A stretch of DNA of 47,229 nucleotides from Bacteroidota bacterium (GTDB taxonomy: Bacteria; Bacteroidota; Bacteroidia; Chitinophagales; Chitinophagaceae). The notes under the pieces were generated by a model that saw only the letters and a list, made by a program, of their open reading frames with translations, ran no database searches and was not told where the DNA came from. Positions 35,233 through 43,725 of this stretch are shown one piece after another. The stretch covers positions 1 to 47,229 of the forward strand of contig JAGWUV010000034.1 in the NCBI GenBank assembly GCA_028875875.1. The letters are read 5' to 3'. Numbering within the stretch: position 1 is the first letter of the stretch; the number at the start of each line of letters is the position of its first letter. The position numbers and the translations under genes are program-made.

Positions 35233-35265
35233 TGCCTTTCTGCCCGTACAGGTTCTGAACCCCGA

Positions 35266-35280
35266 AGTGTGCGACGCAAC
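35266..35280 (+). repeat. 15-bp intergenic repeat, copy 1
   Basis: AGTGTGCGACGCAAC occurs here and again at 39767-39781, both in intergenic DNA and both on the plus strand. Similarity fades over the next dozen bases. It is GC-rich relative to its surroundings and may be part of a dispersed genome-wide element. Confidence 0.7.
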
Positions 35281-35335
35281 TGGTGTTGTCACATGCACAG
35301 CAGCTGGTCACCCAAAAACTCCCGCTTTCTTTTTC

Positions 35336-35368
35336 TTGTAAAATCTTAGGCCGGACAAACTATCTTTG
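35336..35368 (+). promoter_or_regulatory. Promoter of rimO with very short leader
   Basis: TTG (35336-35338), 22-base spacer, TATCTTTG (35361-35368), a match to TTG-N17-23-TAnnTTTG. The -7 element ends eight bases before the ATG at 35377, so the mRNA should begin at or very near the start codon. Confidence 0.7.
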
Positions 35369-35376
35369 CCGCTTCT

Positions 35377-36681
35377 ATGAAGGCAAAAACTCTGAAAAAA
35401 GATAAGGTAAACATCATTACGCTGGGTTGCAGCAAAAACCTGGTGGATAGTGAAGTGCTGAGCGGTCAGCTGGCAGCGAATGAAATTGAGGTGGTGCATG
35501 AAAACAAAAAACTCGATCACAATATAGTGGTGGTGAATACCTGCGGCTTTATTGATAAGGCCAAAGAAGAGAGTGTGAATACGATTCTCGATCAGCTTGA
35601 GTTGAAGCGCCGAGGCAAGTTAGACAAAGTGTATGTTACAGGCTGTTTGAGTGAACGCTATCGTGGCGACCTGGAAAAAGAAATTCCGGAAGTGGATGCC
35701 TGGTTTGGCACCTTGGAGCTGCCTTTAATTTTAAAACAATTTGATGCCGATTATAAAAGCGAACTCTTAGGAGAACGTTTGTTGAGTACGCCCCAACATT
35801 ATGCGTATGTGAAGATCAGCGAAGGTTGTAACCGCACCTGTTCTTTTTGCGCCATTCCGTTGATGCGTGGCCAGCATGTAAGTAAACCCATTGAACAACT
35901 GGTAACTGAAGTGGAAGGGTTGGTACAGAAGGGTGTGAAGGAAATCATGCTGATTGCACAGGAACTGACGTATTATGGATTAGATATTTATAAGAAAAGA
36001 GAATTACCGAGATTATTAAACGCATTGGCTGATATTAAAGGATTGGAATGGATTCGCTTGCATTATGCATATCCTTCCAAATTTCCTTTGGAAGTACTGG
36101 ATGTGATGCGGGAAAGAGAGAATATTTGCAAGTACCTGGATATGCCTTTGCAACATGCCAGCAATAACATGCTGAAAGCCATGAAACGCAATATTACCAG
36201 GGAAGAGATGAGTGAGCTGATTCACCACATCAGGGAGAAAGTACCGGGCATTTGTTTGCGTACTACGCTCATCGCAGGTTTCCCTGGCGAAACGGAAGAA
36301 GATGTGGAAGAATTGAAAGAATTCTTACAGGAGCATCGTTTTGATCGTGTGGGTATATTTTCTTACAGTCATGAAGAGAATACTTCTGCTTATGAACTGG
36401 AGGATACTATTCCGCAGGAAGAAAAAGAAAGAAGGGCACAGGAAATAATGGAAGTACAACAGGAAATTAGTTATGAGAAGAACCAGGAAAAAATCGGCAA
36501 AGTATTCAAAGTACTCATTGATAAGAAAGAAGCAGGCCGTTATTTAGGCCGTACTGAATTTGATAGCGTGGAAGTAGATAATGAAGTGGTTATTCATGGA
36601 AAGAACCTTAAGCCCGGCACTTTTGTTAATGTTCGTATAACCAAAGCGTACGATTACGATATTGAAGGCGAAGTTGTGTAG
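35377..36681 (+). CDS. rimO: Ribosomal protein S12 methylthiotransferase
   Basis: The 434-residue radical-SAM methylthiotransferase has the three UPF0004 cysteines (Cys18 in ITLGCSKN, Cys56 in VNTCGFID, Cys90 in VTGCLSE), the radical-SAM cluster Cys151/155/158 (EGCNRTCSFCAIP) and a C-terminal TRAM domain (from about 370). The short GCSKNLVDSEVL segment is characteristic of RimO rather than MiaB. It modifies Asp88 of ribosomal protein S12. It sits between ypdA and bshC. Confidence 0.96.
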   Translation: MKAKTLKKDKVNIITLGCSKNLVDSEVLSGQLAANEIEVVHENKKLDHNIVVVNTCGFIDKAKEESVNTILDQLELKRRGKLDKVYVTGCLSERYRGDLEKEIPEVDAWFGTLELPLILKQFDADYKSELLGERLLSTPQHYAYVKISEGCNRTCSFCAIPLMRGQHVSKPIEQLVTEVEGLVQKGVKEIMLIAQELTYYGLDIYKKRELPRLLNALADIKGLEWIRLHYAYPSKFPLEVLDVMRERENICKYLDMPLQHASNNMLKAMKRNITREEMSELIHHIREKVPGICLRTTLIAGFPGETEEDVEELKEFLQEHRFDRVGIFSYSHEENTSAYELEDTIPQEEKERRAQEIMEVQQEISYEKNQEKIGKVFKVLIDKKEAGRYLGRTEFDSVEVDNEVVIHGKNLKPGTFVNVRITKAYDYDIEGEVV

Positions 36682-36768
36682 CAACTGAATTTCGAAATAC
36701 GAAATACAGCAGATGAATGGCACACCTTATTGCATAAAATATTCTTACTTCGTATGCACAATAAGAAT

Positions 36769-38367
36769 ATGGAAAGCAGTTGTACATTTATTTCGTTTGA
36801 AAGCACCGGATATTTCTCAAAGATCGTTGCCGATTATATTCGCCAGGCTGAAAGCCTTCGTTCATTTTATCAGCATCCCGTTTCATTGGATGGCATAAAA
36901 GCTGCGATTGAAGCCAGGAAAAAATTTCCTACCAACCGGACATTATTGGTAGAGGAGTTGCAGAAGCAATATGAAAATATTAACCTCTCTGCAAAGCAGG
37001 AAACCAACCTGCAAAGCCTTTTACATGAAAACACTTTCACCGTTACAACAGCACACCAGCCGAATATTTTTACAGGCCCGCTGTATTTCATTTATAAGAT
37101 CATGCATGCGGTAAAGTTGGCGGATGAGCTGAACGCTACATTGCCACAATATCATTTTGTTCCCGTGTATTACATGGGCAGTGAGGATGCTGATTTGGAT
37201 GAGTTAGGTTATCTCTATCTCAATCAAACAAAATTGAGTTGGCACACCAATCAAACCGGAGCTGTAGGAAGAATGAAAGTAGATAAAGCATTCATGCAGC
37301 TTATTGAGCAGATCTACGGGCAAGTGGGTGTTCATCCTAACGGAAAAGAATTAACTAACTTGTTCAGAAGGGCTTATACTGAAGGCAAAACGATACAGCA
37401 AGCCACACTGGAACTTGTAAATGCGTTATTTGCAGAGTATGGTTTGTTGATCGTTATTCCGGATAATGCAGCCCTTAAAAGAGCTTTTAATCCTGTTGTT
37501 GAAAAAGAACTTACCGAGCAATTCTCTCACAAAGCTGTTGAACAAACCATTCATGAGTTAGGTAAAAAATACAAAGTACAAACGGCTGGAAGAGATCTGA
37601 ATTTGTTCTATTTAATAGATGATAAAAGAGAAAGAATAGAGTTTCAATACGAAAAATATTTTGTGCAGAGTTTAGGTAAAGAGTGGAGTAGGGAAGAGAT
37701 ATTGGCAGAACTAAATGAGCACCCTGAAAGATTCAGCGGCAATGTTATACTGAGAGGAGTTTTCCAGGAAACCATATTACCAAACATCGCTTTTATCGGT
37801 GGTGGTGGCGAGCTGGCTTATTGGCTTGAATTGAAAGGCGTGTTTGAAACCGCTGGCGTTCCTTATCCCATGCTGATCGTAAGAAATTCATTTCTATATA
37901 TTGAACCTAAGCAATGGCAGCAATGGAATGAATTAAATTTTTCCAATCAAGATCTATTCAGACCCGGAACAGAACTGCTGAATGAATATGTAAAGAAACA
38001 TACCGAAAATCAAATACATCTTACAGAAGAACTAGCACAAGCTAATGTTTTATATGAGCATTTGAAGCAGCTTGCAAATAAAATTGATGCGACACTTGAA
38101 CAACATACAGAAGCCTTGCAGGTAAAGGCATTGCAGAAACTCCAACAACTTGAAAAAAAATTACTGAGAGCGGAGAAAAGAAAATTTTCTGTGCAGCAGC
38201 AGCATTTAGCCACGTTGAAAAAAGCACTTTTCCCTCATGAAAGTTTACAGGAAAGAATAGAAAATTTTTCTTGTTACTATGCCCGCTTCGGAAGTGCATG
38301 GTTACAGGATGTATACCAACATTCTAAAGGATTAGACCAGCAGTTCGGCATTATCCGGCTGCACTAA
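36769..38367 (+). CDS. bshC: Bacillithiol biosynthesis cysteine-adding enzyme
   Basis: The 532-residue protein has the BshC hallmarks [38 protein letters not shown] and [18 protein letters not shown], followed by the C-terminal coiled coil (about 420-495). BshC ligates cysteine to glucosaminyl-malate to make bacillithiol. In many Bacteroidota homologues the first motif reads GHQ; here it is AHQ. I start it at ATG 36769 ([17 protein letters not shown]); ATGs at 36730 and 36754 are also in frame. It overlaps convergent purE by four bases at the stop codons. Confidence 0.93.
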   Translation: MESSCTFISFESTGYFSKIVADYIRQAESLRSFYQHPVSLDGIKAAIEARKKFPTNRTLLVEELQKQYENINLSAKQETNLQSLLHENTFTVTTAHQPNIFTGPLYFIYKIMHAVKLADELNATLPQYHFVPVYYMGSEDADLDELGYLYLNQTKLSWHTNQTGAVGRMKVDKAFMQLIEQIYGQVGVHPNGKELTNLFRRAYTEGKTIQQATLELVNALFAEYGLLIVIPDNAALKRAFNPVVEKELTEQFSHKAVEQTIHELGKKYKVQTAGRDLNLFYLIDDKRERIEFQYEKYFVQSLGKEWSREEILAELNEHPERFSGNVILRGVFQETILPNIAFIGGGGELAYWLELKGVFETAGVPYPMLIVRNSFLYIEPKQWQQWNELNFSNQDLFRPGTELLNEYVKKHTENQIHLTEELAQANVLYEHLKQLANKIDATLEQHTEALQVKALQKLQQLEKKLLRAEKRKFSVQQQHLATLKKALFPHESLQERIENFSCYYARFGSAWLQDVYQHSKGLDQQFGIIRLH

Positions 38368-38879
38368 ACATCAAATTTATTTTCCCAGTTGGCTTTTAGT
38401 CCTTCTGCTTTTTTCAATACTTCAGCACTGAGATCGTGTTTGTATTGTTGTAAAGCAGCAGCAACAAGGCCATCGGATGTACCAATGATTTGAGCAGCCA
38501 GGATCCCGGCATTCTTAGCGGCATTCAATGCCACTGTAGCAACAGGTACCCCGTTAGGCATTTGAAGAATGGATAAAACTGAATCCCATCCATCAATGGA
38601 ATTAGATGATTTTACCGGAACACCTATTACAGGTAATGTGGTAATGCTGGCAACCATTCCAGGCAAATGAGCAGCGCCACCTGCACCGGCAATGATCACT
38701 TTGATACCTCTTTTTTGAGCAGATTCCGCATATTGAACCATGCGTAAAGGAGTGCGGTGTGCAGATACGACCGTTAATTCAAAAGGGATATTAAAGTGCT
38801 TCAGCATATCTGCGGCAGCTTGCATCACCGAAAGATCGCTATCGCTTCCCATAATGATACCTACTAATGGATGGCTCAT
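38364..38879 (-). CDS. purE: N5-carboxyaminoimidazole ribonucleotide mutase (class I PurE)
   Basis: The 171-residue enzyme of purine synthesis has [13 protein letters not shown] at the N-terminus, [10 protein letters not shown] and [14 protein letters not shown], the substrate-binding loops of PurE. Full length. It rearranges N5-CAIR to CAIR. The partner purK is not next to it in this window; pdxJ lies upstream on the same strand across a 95-base gap with only a weak hairpin. Confidence 0.96.
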   Translation of the reverse strand: MSHPLVGIIMGSDSDLSVMQAAADMLKHFNIPFELTVVSAHRTPLRMVQYAESAQKRGIKVIIAGAGGAAHLPGMVASITTLPVIGVPVKSSNSIDGWDSVLSILQMPNGVPVATVALNAAKNAGILAAQIIGTSDGLVAAALQQYKHDLSAEVLKKAEGLKANWENKFDV

Positions 38880-38974
38880 AATTCAATCAAATTAATAATT
38901 CTTGCAAGATACTTTATTTCAACCAGTTCATTTTGAATGAGCAATAAGCTCATCGGAAGGAAAGTTTGTGTTAT

Positions 38975-39694
38975 TTAGAGTAACTGTCTTTTGTACAACT
39001 GTATAGTATTTTCGTAACCGAGGTACAAGGCATCACAGACAAGAGCATGACCAATACTTACTTCATCAATCCATGGAATATTTTGTTTGAAGTAAGCAAG
39101 ATTCTGCAAGTCGAGATCATGGCCGGCATTTAACCCCAATCCAAGTTCTTTTGCTTTAGTAGCGGCAGCAACATAAGGAGCGATGGCATCTTCTTTATTG
39201 CCTGAAGCAAATTTCCGGGCATATCCTTCTGTGTATAATTCAATACGATCAGTACCTGTTAACGCAGCCCCTTCTACCATTCCAATAATAGGATCTACAA
39301 AAATAGACACCCTGATACCTGCATTTTTAAATACTGAAATAATATTAACCAGGTACTCTTTGTGCTTAATGGTATCCCAACCATGGTCACTGGTAAGTTG
39401 TCCTAATGCATCAGGAACAAGCGTAACCTGGTGCGGTTTTACTTCCAGTACAAGATCAACAAACTTTTGCTCGGTAGGATTGCCTTCAATATTAAATTCC
39501 GTAGTGATGATGGGCCTGATATCTCTTACATCTTTATAAGTAATATGCCTTTCGTCCGGTCTTGGATGCACGGTAACTCCATCGGCTCCAAATTTTTGAG
39601 CATCGATCGCAGCTTTGACTACACTAGGGTTATCGCCCCCCCTGGAATTGCGAAGAGTAGCAAATTTGTTGATGTTTACGCTGAGTTTCGTCAT
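38975..39694 (-). CDS. pdxJ: Pyridoxine 5'-phosphate synthase
   Basis: The 239-residue TIM-barrel enzyme condenses 1-deoxyxylulose 5-phosphate and 3-amino-2-oxopropyl phosphate to pyridoxine 5'-phosphate. Motifs: VNINKFATLRNSRGGDNPS, GVTVHPRPDERHI, FNIEGNPT, LVPD, and GLGLNAGHDLDL. Full family length. A TAACTTTG element ends four bases before the ATG, implying a leaderless or near-leaderless mRNA. Confidence 0.96.
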   Translation of the reverse strand: MTKLSVNINKFATLRNSRGGDNPSVVKAAIDAQKFGADGVTVHPRPDERHITYKDVRDIRPIITTEFNIEGNPTEQKFVDLVLEVKPHQVTLVPDALGQLTSDHGWDTIKHKEYLVNIISVFKNAGIRVSIFVDPIIGMVEGAALTGTDRIELYTEGYARKFASGNKEDAIAPYVAAATKAKELGLGLNAGHDLDLQNLAYFKQNIPWIDEVSIGHALVCDALYLGYENTIQLYKRQLL

Positions 39695-39698
39695 GTTG

Positions 39699-39706
39699 CA
39701 AAGTTA
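39699..39706 (-). promoter_or_regulatory. -7 element directly upstream of pdxJ
   Basis: The minus strand reads TAACTTTG, matching TAnnTTTG, with four bases before the ATG at 39694. No TTG at the expected spacing was seen. Confidence 0.5.
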
Positions 39707-39766
39707 ATACAGCAAAAGAAAATTTATTGTTGAAATGAGAAAGATGAGAAATAAACAGAACGATGC

Positions 39767-39781
39767 AGTGTGCGACGCAAC
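39767..39781 (+). repeat. 15-bp intergenic repeat, copy 2
   Basis: Identical to AGTGTGCGACGCAAC at 35266-35280, located between pdxJ and the terminator of the DUF1761 gene. See that entry. Confidence 0.7.
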
Positions 39782-39820
39782 AGGCGATGCCATTAAAACA
39801 TTGGCTTGCAACAAAAATAA

Positions 39821-39845
39821 AAAAGCCGCAATAACTGCGGCTTTT
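39821..39845 (-). terminator. Intrinsic terminator after DUF1761 gene
   Basis: A perfect 10-bp stem AAAAGCCGCA / TGCGGCTTTT with loop ATAAC. On the minus strand it is followed by TTTTTTATTTTTG. It lies 19 bases past the stop at 39865. Confidence 0.85.
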
Positions 39846-39864
39846 AGGATTTGGGATTTTATGG

Positions 39865-40287
39865 CTAATGCCAGCCGGAGATGATACCACTGGCTACGGC
39901 AATGCCCACAATATGATAACCTCCATCGATAAAATAGAGCAATAAAGGCTTTTTAGTATAGAGGTAATTAACGCTCATGGTGGTAGCAGCAAAACAAATA
40001 CCCATGAGTAACCCAAGTTTAATACCGCCGATCAAATCTATGGCCGGTAATACCTGTTGCATTACCGCTAAGCCAAAACAAAGGATGAAGATGAGCAAGA
40101 AACTTCCTGCAAACAAAGACCCCATTCCTTTTTTAGCGTTGGGGTCATTCATGTTTAAATTCACCAGCTTTATCCATTGCCTGGAAAACATTGCCGGGCT
40201 ATACCAGAAGGCACCCAAAGCAAAATAAACCACTGCGGCTACAACAACGTGTAACCAATTGATATGTGTTAATACATTGCTGAACAT
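39865..40287 (-). CDS. DUF1761-family membrane protein
   Basis: The 140-residue protein has four predicted membrane helices. It begins INWLHVVVAAVVYFALGAFWYSP, the typical DUF1761 start with the GxxWYSP motif, and ends in a helix with GYHIVGIAVASGII. The function of the family is unknown. It is monocistronic, with a strong terminator, and divergent from the UbiD-family gene. Confidence 0.88.
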   Translation of the reverse strand: MFSNVLTHINWLHVVVAAVVYFALGAFWYSPAMFSRQWIKLVNLNMNDPNAKKGMGSLFAGSFLLIFILCFGLAVMQQVLPAIDLIGGIKLGLLMGICFAATTMSVNYLYTKKPLLLYFIDGGYHIVGIAVASGIISGWH

Positions 40288-40457
40288 AAAATTGTTTTTA
40301 GGGTTACATTAAACAAGATAGAAACAATTTTTTAGTAATGCAATAGGCAAAATTCTTGGGTAAGGGCATGTTAGTGCAGCTATTTTTTCATTCGCTATCG
40401 ATTACCTTTACTTTGTACGATCGTAAACCTTAGCTGTATAAAATTGTTTGAAGATTT

Positions 40458-42299
40458 ATGCATTATTCATCGTTAGAAACGTGTTTGGTTGACCTGGAAC
40501 GTAACGGGCATTTGGTAAGGATAAAAGAAGAGACCGACCCATTCCTGGAAATGGCTGCTATACATTTAAGGGTTCATGAAGCAGGGGGGCCTGCTTTGTT
40601 GTTTGAAAATGTTAAAGGCTCCAAATTCAGGGCTGCTTCTAATATTTTCGGAACAGTAGAAAGAAGCAGGTTTATCTTCCGTAGCACTTTTCAATTGGTG
40701 CAACAATTAATCGAACTGAAGAATGACCCTATAAAAGCTATTAAACATCCTATCAAAAATTTAAGAACAGGCTTAGCTGCGTTAAAAGCCTTACCTCTTC
40801 GAAATCCTTTGCAGAAGCCCGTTTTGCATGAAACAATACAAGTCGCGGATCTTCCCTTGATACATCACTGGCCAATGGATGGCGGTGCCTTTGTTACTTT
40901 GCCGCAGGTATATACAGAAGATGCAGATCAGCCAGGTATCATGAAATCGAACCTGGGCATGTACCGCATACAATTAACAGGCAATGAGTATGAACTGAAC
41001 AAAGAAATCGGTCTGCATTACCAGTTACACAGAGGCATTGGTATTCATCAAACAAAAGCAAATGCTAAAGGCTTGCCTTTAAAGGTAAGCTGCTTTGTTG
41101 GAGGGCCTCCTTCACATACATTATCTGCTGTAATGCCTTTGCCGGAAGGCATTACTGAGTTAACCTTTGCAGGTGTATTAGGCGGAAGAAGATTTCGATA
41201 TACATATGAAGATGGATTTGCCATTAGCACCGATACCGATTTTGTTATAACCGGAGAAGTATATCCCGGCGAAAATAAACCGGAAGGTCCGTTTGGTGAT
41301 CACCTTGGTTATTATAGTTTACAGCATCCTTTCCCTTTGATGAAAGTGCATAAAGTGTATGCACGTAAAAATGCTATCTGGCCTTTTACTGTAGTAGGAA
41401 GACCTCCACAGGAAGACACAAGTTTTGGCGCACTTATACATGAACTTACTGGCAATGCCATCCCCCAGGAAATTCCAGGAGTAAAAGAAGTACACGCTGT
41501 TGATGCAGCAGGAGTGCATCCCTTATTGCTGGCCATTGGCAGTGAACGTTACACACCATATTTGCAAAACAAACAGCCTGCTGAAATATTAACCATTGCG
41601 AATCATATTCTGGGAACAGGTCAGTTGAGCCTTGCGAAATTTTTATTCATCACTGCGGATGATGTAGGAAGCCTATCCACGCACCATGTGGAGGAATTTA
41701 TGAAGTATGTGCTGGAAAGGATCAATTGGGAACGAGATGTTCATTTCTATACAAATACTACTATTGATACTTTGGATTATAGCGGAACAGGATTGAATAG
41801 TGGTAGTAAGGTTGTATTTGCCGCTTATGGTGAGGTACAAAGAACTTTATGTACATCAGTTCCCGGAATATTTAAGGAGCTAAAGCACTTTGAAAACCCT
41901 GTGTTAGCAATGCCTGGAGTTATAGCTCTGAAAGCCCCGGCGTTTACTTCATACAATAAAGCGAGGGAAGAATTGCATGTACTGACAGAGCAATTACTTC
42001 CGCATATTGATGAACTAAAAAGCTCACCATTGATTATTTTATGTGATGATGCAACATTCACGGGCGCCACACTAAATAATTATTTGTGGGTTTCTTATAC
42101 AAGATGCAATCCTGCAAAAGATATTTATGGAGTAGGGGCGTTTGTGGAAGACAAGCATTGGGGTTGCAGAGGATCACTGATTATTGATGCAAGGATAAAA
42201 CCGCATCACGCACCTCCAGTTGAAAAAGTACCCGAAATTGAAAAGAAAATTGATCGCTTATTTGATAAAGGTGGAAGTTTATATGGTATACTTAAATAA
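40458..42299 (+). CDS. UbiD-family decarboxylase
   Basis: The 613-residue protein belongs to the prenylated-FMN-dependent UbiD (de)carboxylases. Characteristic features are EMAAIHLRVHEAGGPALLFEN near the N-terminus, MYRIQLTGNEY, the glutamate-bearing GEVYPGENKPEGPFGDHLGYY and TVVGRPPQEDTSFG. Family members decarboxylate aromatic acids; in quinone-making bacteria one acts in ubiquinone or futalosine-route menaquinone synthesis. No ubiX-type prenyltransferase or menaquinone gene is adjacent, so the pathway is open. The hairpin overlapping the stop codon should end its transcript. Confidence 0.92.
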   Translation: MHYSSLETCLVDLERNGHLVRIKEETDPFLEMAAIHLRVHEAGGPALLFENVKGSKFRAASNIFGTVERSRFIFRSTFQLVQQLIELKNDPIKAIKHPIKNLRTGLAALKALPLRNPLQKPVLHETIQVADLPLIHHWPMDGGAFVTLPQVYTEDADQPGIMKSNLGMYRIQLTGNEYELNKEIGLHYQLHRGIGIHQTKANAKGLPLKVSCFVGGPPSHTLSAVMPLPEGITELTFAGVLGGRRFRYTYEDGFAISTDTDFVITGEVYPGENKPEGPFGDHLGYYSLQHPFPLMKVHKVYARKNAIWPFTVVGRPPQEDTSFGALIHELTGNAIPQEIPGVKEVHAVDAAGVHPLLLAIGSERYTPYLQNKQPAEILTIANHILGTGQLSLAKFLFITADDVGSLSTHHVEEFMKYVLERINWERDVHFYTNTTIDTLDYSGTGLNSGSKVVFAAYGEVQRTLCTSVPGIFKELKHFENPVLAMPGVIALKAPAFTSYNKAREELHVLTEQLLPHIDELKSSPLIILCDDATFTGATLNNYLWVSYTRCNPAKDIYGVGAFVEDKHWGCRGSLIIDARIKPHHAPPVEKVPEIEKKIDRLFDKGGSLYGILK

Positions 42300-42328
42300 G
42301 AAAGCACTCCTTTGGGGAATGCTTTCTT
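42298..42328 (+). terminator. Hairpin overlapping the UbiD-family stop codon
   Basis: AAGAAAGCA (42298-42306) pairs with TGCTTTCTT (42320-42328), with additional CTCC/GGGG pairing inside. The 3' flank is T-rich but interrupted (CTTATTTG). It may serve the UbiD-family gene and, less clearly, the opposite strand. Confidence 0.6.
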
Positions 42329-42357
42329 ATTTGAAAAATTAAATATTGATAATATAA

Positions 42358-42786
42358 TTAAGCTCCGGCTAAAATTACAAGCAATGCATAAATAATACCT
42401 GGTAACCAGAACAATAAGGTTAATAACAAACTGATCCAGAATTTTGTATTGATTTCTTTTTCATACAGGTAAACGGCCAATGGTGGCAGAAGGATAGCCA
42501 CTATACAAAGCAAAATGGTGTTAGTATCTGCATCTCCACCTGCCTTTTTCTCGGCCTTATATTCCTTCAGCATTGACTTAACTTCTTTCAACCTGCTGTT
42601 TCTGTCTTTTCTTGAAAGGCTTTTATACTCAGCCAATGCCTCTTTTACAGCTGAAGAAGCAACTTCTTCTTTAGCCATAGCAGAATCAACAGGCTTAACA
42701 GTCATAGGTAATGAAGCGCTGGCAGAATAAGAGATCATTGTTAATACAGCGATACTCGCAAGAAGGAAGGATTGTTTAATTCTCAT
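42358..42786 (-). CDS. YqaE/Pmp3-family membrane protein with signal peptide and helical linker
   Basis: The 142-residue protein starts at ATG 42786 with a signal peptide (MRIKQSFLLASIAVLTM...ASA). A charged helical segment (about 45-88, KEALAEYKSLSRKDRNSRLKE) follows, then a C-terminal Pmp3/YqaE module of two hydrophobic helices (TILLCIVAILLPPLAVYLYE, FWISLLLTLLFWLPGIIYAL). The Pmp3 module usually stands alone (about 55 residues) and is linked to membrane-potential and stress tolerance; here it is joined to an exported helical domain, a form seen in Bacteroidota. The longer start at 42807 adds seven residues before the signal peptide. Confidence 0.85.
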   Translation of the reverse strand: MRIKQSFLLASIAVLTMISYSASASLPMTVKPVDSAMAKEEVASSAVKEALAEYKSLSRKDRNSRLKEVKSMLKEYKAEKKAGGDADTNTILLCIVAILLPPLAVYLYEKEINTKFWISLLLTLLFWLPGIIYALLVILAGA

Positions 42787-42855
42787 AAGACTGAATTTGA
42801 GGTACAAAGTAAATTAAAATAAATTTATCCTAACATGATAATATGATTAAGATAT

Positions 42856-43659
42856 TTACATTACAGGTTCCGCTGCTTCAACCCATGTATGATCAGCTAA
42901 TAATCTTACCGTTGCAACATATTGTTTAAAAGGGCCATTGCCTCCCCATTCCTGTGGGGCAACCAAGGATAATTGATGGCTGCCATCTCTCTTTTCGTAA
43001 AGATGGTAGGTATGACCTATCTGCGGTTTGAAACTGATCTTGGCTTCATAAATCATCATACTCAATTCCTTTCTTTTTCTTATTTCCTGGGCCTGCTTAG
43101 CGAGTAATTCAATTTGCTGTTTGATCTGATCTAACTGCATATTGGTTTGCTCTTCCATGGCCGAAAGTGCTTTATGCCTGATCATTCCTTCCTTGGTTGG
43201 CCTTATAGCCACACTTCCAACAGAAGAGGCATAAGGTAATACGCTCATTTGTTTATGATAAAGTTCTATGTTTTTGAATTGATTCCCTTCCCTGTTTATC
43301 CCTTTTTGTGTTATACGCATATATCCGTTGGACAGTATTTCATTGGTTACTTCAAGAACTTCTTTTTCTTCTTTGATGAATTGTACTTGCAGGGTAGATG
43401 CATTTAAGATTTTTGTTATTACAGTATCGGCCATTTCCTGGTTATCAAAGGGACGCTTCTCTCCATCCGGAACTATGGTATATTGAGTATAAAAAGCTTC
43501 ATTTTCTATACTTACCCAATTAATACTAATGCTTAAAGCATGACCATTATTGATGCTTTCAATTTTATAATTGCCGCTCTTGGGAGCGATACCGGATTGA
43601 AAATCGCACTTCTCGGGAAACAATTGCCAGCTTGCTAAAAAATTGTAGGCCTGAACCAT
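42856..43659 (-). CDS. DUF2452-domain protein with N-terminal lipocalin-like region
   Basis: The 267-residue cytoplasmic protein has two parts. Residues about 1-140 form a beta-rich domain (LASWQLFPEKCDFQSG, SGNYKIESINNGHALSISIN), which may be lipocalin-like. Residues about 145-267 match DUF2452: a helix TNMQLDQIKQQIELLAKQA, EIRKRKELSMMIYEAKISF, then HTYHLYEKRDGSHQLSLV and PQEWGG. No signal peptide or membrane helix. Function unknown. It is flanked by the Pmp3-type gene and an outer-membrane protein on the same strand. Confidence 0.78.
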   Translation of the reverse strand: MVQAYNFLASWQLFPEKCDFQSGIAPKSGNYKIESINNGHALSISINWVSIENEAFYTQYTIVPDGEKRPFDNQEMADTVITKILNASTLQVQFIKEEKEVLEVTNEILSNGYMRITQKGINREGNQFKNIELYHKQMSVLPYASSVGSVAIRPTKEGMIRHKALSAMEEQTNMQLDQIKQQIELLAKQAQEIRKRKELSMMIYEAKISFKPQIGHTYHLYEKRDGSHQLSLVAPQEWGGNGPFKQYVATVRLLADHTWVEAAEPVM

Positions 43660-43725
43660 ATTTCAGTTGTTACTTTTATTCTGCATAATTACAATAAAAG
43701 AGGATAAATGTTGATGAGAACTGCA

